Assembly: GCA_963756815.1 (NCBI GenBank) | Contig: CAVWPR010000024.1 | Location: 1 to 64,000 of the forward strand | DNA from: JAENVU01 sp963756815 | GTDB lineage: Bacteria > Actinomycetota > Acidimicrobiia > IMCC26256 > JAENVU01 | Reading direction: 5' to 3' | Length of the DNA stretch: 64,000 nt | Shown here: piece by piece, positions 62,599-64,000 of the stretch | Position numbering within the stretch: the first letter of the stretch is position 1 | Layout: each line of letters begins with the position of its first letter | Made by a program: the position numbers and the translations under genes | The notes under the pieces: generated by a model | Databases searched by the model: none | What the model saw: the letters and a program-made list of their open reading frames with translations, nothing else | What the model was told of the DNA's origin: nothing

Positions 62599-63865
62599 CT
62601 ACAGGGTGTCGGCGACGGCGGCCGCGAGCTCGACGGTGCGATCGATGACGGCGTCGTCGTGCGCGAGCGACACGAACAGCGTCTCGTAGCCGCTCGGCGC
62701 GAAGAAGACGCCCCGCTCCAGGAGACCGTGGAAGAAGCGGCCGTACCGCGCGTGGTCGGCCAGTTGAGCCTGCGCATAGTCGGTGACGGGTCGGGGCGCG
62801 AAGAACACCCCGCCGAGCGTGGCCGCACGCGTCACCACCGCCGGGATCCCGGCTGCGTCGAACCCGGCCGCGAGACCGTCGACCAGTCGGGCGGCCTTCG
62901 CCGCGAGCTCGTCGTACACCGCCGGCTCGAGGGCGGCGAGCGCGGCGAGACCGGCCGCGGTCGCGAGCGGGTTCCCGCTGAGCGTGCCGGCCTGGTACAC
63001 GGGACCGAGCGGCGCGAGCTCGTCCATGATCGCCGCCGGGCCGCCGATCGCGGCGAGCGGGAGCCCGCCGCCGACGACCTTGCCGAAGATCGAGAGATCG
63101 GGCGTGATCCCCTGCCGCACCTGCTCGCCGCCCGGGCCGACGCGAAAGCCGGTGATCACCTCGTCGAACACGAGCAATGCGTCGGCGGTCGTGCACGCCT
63201 CGCGCAGCCCGGCGAGGAAGCCGTCGGCCGGGGGCACCAGGCCCATGTTGGCGGCGATCGGCTCCACGAGCACCGCGGCGACGTCATGGTCGGCGAGGGC
63301 CCGCGTCGAGCGCGCCGAGATCGTTGTAGGGCACCACCACGGTGTCGGCGACCGCGCCCGGCGTGACGCCGGCGGACCCGGGCAGGCCGAGGGTCGCCAC
63401 CCCGCTCCCTGCCGCCACGAGGAGCGCGTCGAGGTGACCGTGGTAGCAGCCCGCGAACTTGACGATCGTGGTGCGGCCCGTGGCTCCCCGTGCCAGGCGC
63501 ACCGCGGTCATGGCGGCCTCGGTGCCGCTCGACACGAGGCGGACCTTGTCCACGCTGGGCACACGATCGGCGATCGCCTCGGCCAGCTCGACCTCGCGCG
63601 CGGTCGGTGCGCCGAACGACGTGCCGTCGAGCGCGGCGGCGCGCACGGCCTCGACGATGCGCGGATCGGCGTGCCCCAGGATCGACGCGCCCCACGACTG
63701 CACGTAGTCGACGTACCGGTTGCCTTCGGTGTCGACGAGCTCGGCCCCGCGAGCGCTCGCGACGAAGAACGGTGCTCCCCCCACCGCGTCGAAGGCGCGA
63801 ACGGGGGAGTTCACGCCACCCGGGATGCGCGCGCGGGCGCGCGCGAGCAACGCGTCGTCGGTCAT
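62599..63865 (-). CDS. hemL: Glutamate-1-semialdehyde 2,1-aminomutase (one-base shift)
   Basis: PLP enzyme that makes 5-aminolevulinate in the C5 haem pathway. About 422 residues when repaired. IPGGVNSPVRAFDAVGGAPF at the N-terminus, SSGTEAAMTAVRLARGATGR, FAGCYHGHLDALLVAAGSG, and the PLP lysine in SIFGKVVGGGLPLAAIGGP. A shift near 63290 separates VVVPYNDLGAL from the AAVLVEPIAANMGLVPP half. ATG start, 7 nt after hemB. Confidence 0.93.
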
Positions 63866-63872
63866 GCGCGGA

Positions 63873-64000
63873 TCACACCAACGATTCCGCGATCGTGCGG
63901 GCGAAGTAGGTGAGCACGAAGTCGGCACCCGCGCGACGGATCGCGAGCACGTGCTCGCGCGCCACCGCGTCACCGTCGATCCAGCCGTTGGCCGCCGCCG
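63873..64000 (-). CDS. hemB: Porphobilinogen synthase, C-terminal fragment (window edge)
   Basis: Last 42 codons of the gene, ending in TGA 7 nt before the hemL ATG. NGWIDGDAVAREHVLAIRRA and GADFVLTYFARTIAESLV match the C-terminus of HemB, which condenses two 5-aminolevulinates into porphobilinogen. Order hemB-hemL is common in actinobacteria. The rest lies outside the window. Confidence 0.88.
   Translation of the reverse strand, partial: AAANGWIDGDAVAREHVLAIRRAGADFVLTYFARTIAESLV

Overview
The window is about 70% GC and reads as the chromosome of a high-GC actinobacterium. The order tRNA-Thr, tRNA-Met, rpmG ... tRNA-Trp, secE, nusG, rplK, rplA, rplJ, rplL, rpoB, rpoC, the actinobacterial coiled-coil insert in RpoC, a polyphosphate glucokinase, a geranylgeranyl-reductase-family flavoprotein near the nuo genes and the divergence from mycobacterial and Streptomyces sequences suggest an uncultured lineage such as Acidimicrobiia. 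That placement is inference; no 16S gene is present. No phage, insertion sequence, CRISPR array or transposon was seen.

Layout. 1-13.4 kb (minus): transcription/translation core, with an ECF sigma factor and a small membrane anti-sigma-like protein inserted between rpmG and tRNA-Trp. 13.4-26.9 kb: mixed housekeeping genes: GNAT acetyltransferase, AIM24 protein, fructosamine-kinase-family protein, tRNA-Tyr, YajQ, a membrane-anchored PLC-like protein, a membrane spermidine-synthase-like protein, HtpX, polyphosphate glucokinase, a HAD phosphatase, acetyl-CoA synthetase, and a MidA/NDUFAF7-type methyltransferase. 26.9-53.0 kb (minus): two complete but different respiratory complex I operons head to tail, a 14-subunit nuoA-N set (37.4-53.0 kb) followed by an 11-subunit set without nuoEFG (26.9-37.2 kb), the latter ending in the methyltransferase. 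53.1-56.4 kb: an unrecognised protein, a damaged DUF2786 gene and a geranylgeranyl reductase family gene. 56.5-62.5 kb (plus): a cytochrome bc-type operon: membrane protein, dicluster ferredoxin, cytochrome b6, subunit-IV-like protein, Rieske protein, diheme cytochrome c, membrane protein, small lipoprotein. 62.6-64.0 kb (minus): hemL and the 3' end of hemB.

How it fits together. The second half is a respiratory island. The 14-subunit complex I oxidises NADH; the 11-subunit one lacks the NADH module and must take electrons from something else, plausibly a ferredoxin such as the one in the bc operon (inference). Both would reduce a quinone, probably menaquinone saturated by the reductase next door, which the Rieske/cytochrome b complex oxidises. 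HemL and HemB supply haem precursors, and the MidA-type enzyme is a likely complex I assembly factor.

Quality warning. Many conserved genes are interrupted by one-base shifts (rplJ, rplA, nusG, secE, AIM24, fructosamine kinase, PLC-like, htpX, ppgK, nuoL, nuoH and nuoC of the 11-subunit operon, nuoG, the 53.2 kb protein, the 56.5 kb membrane protein, cytochrome c, hemL). Several are repaired by changing one G or C in a short homopolymer, so they look like sequencing or assembly errors rather than biology. Coordinates given for these genes span the whole gene across the shifts.
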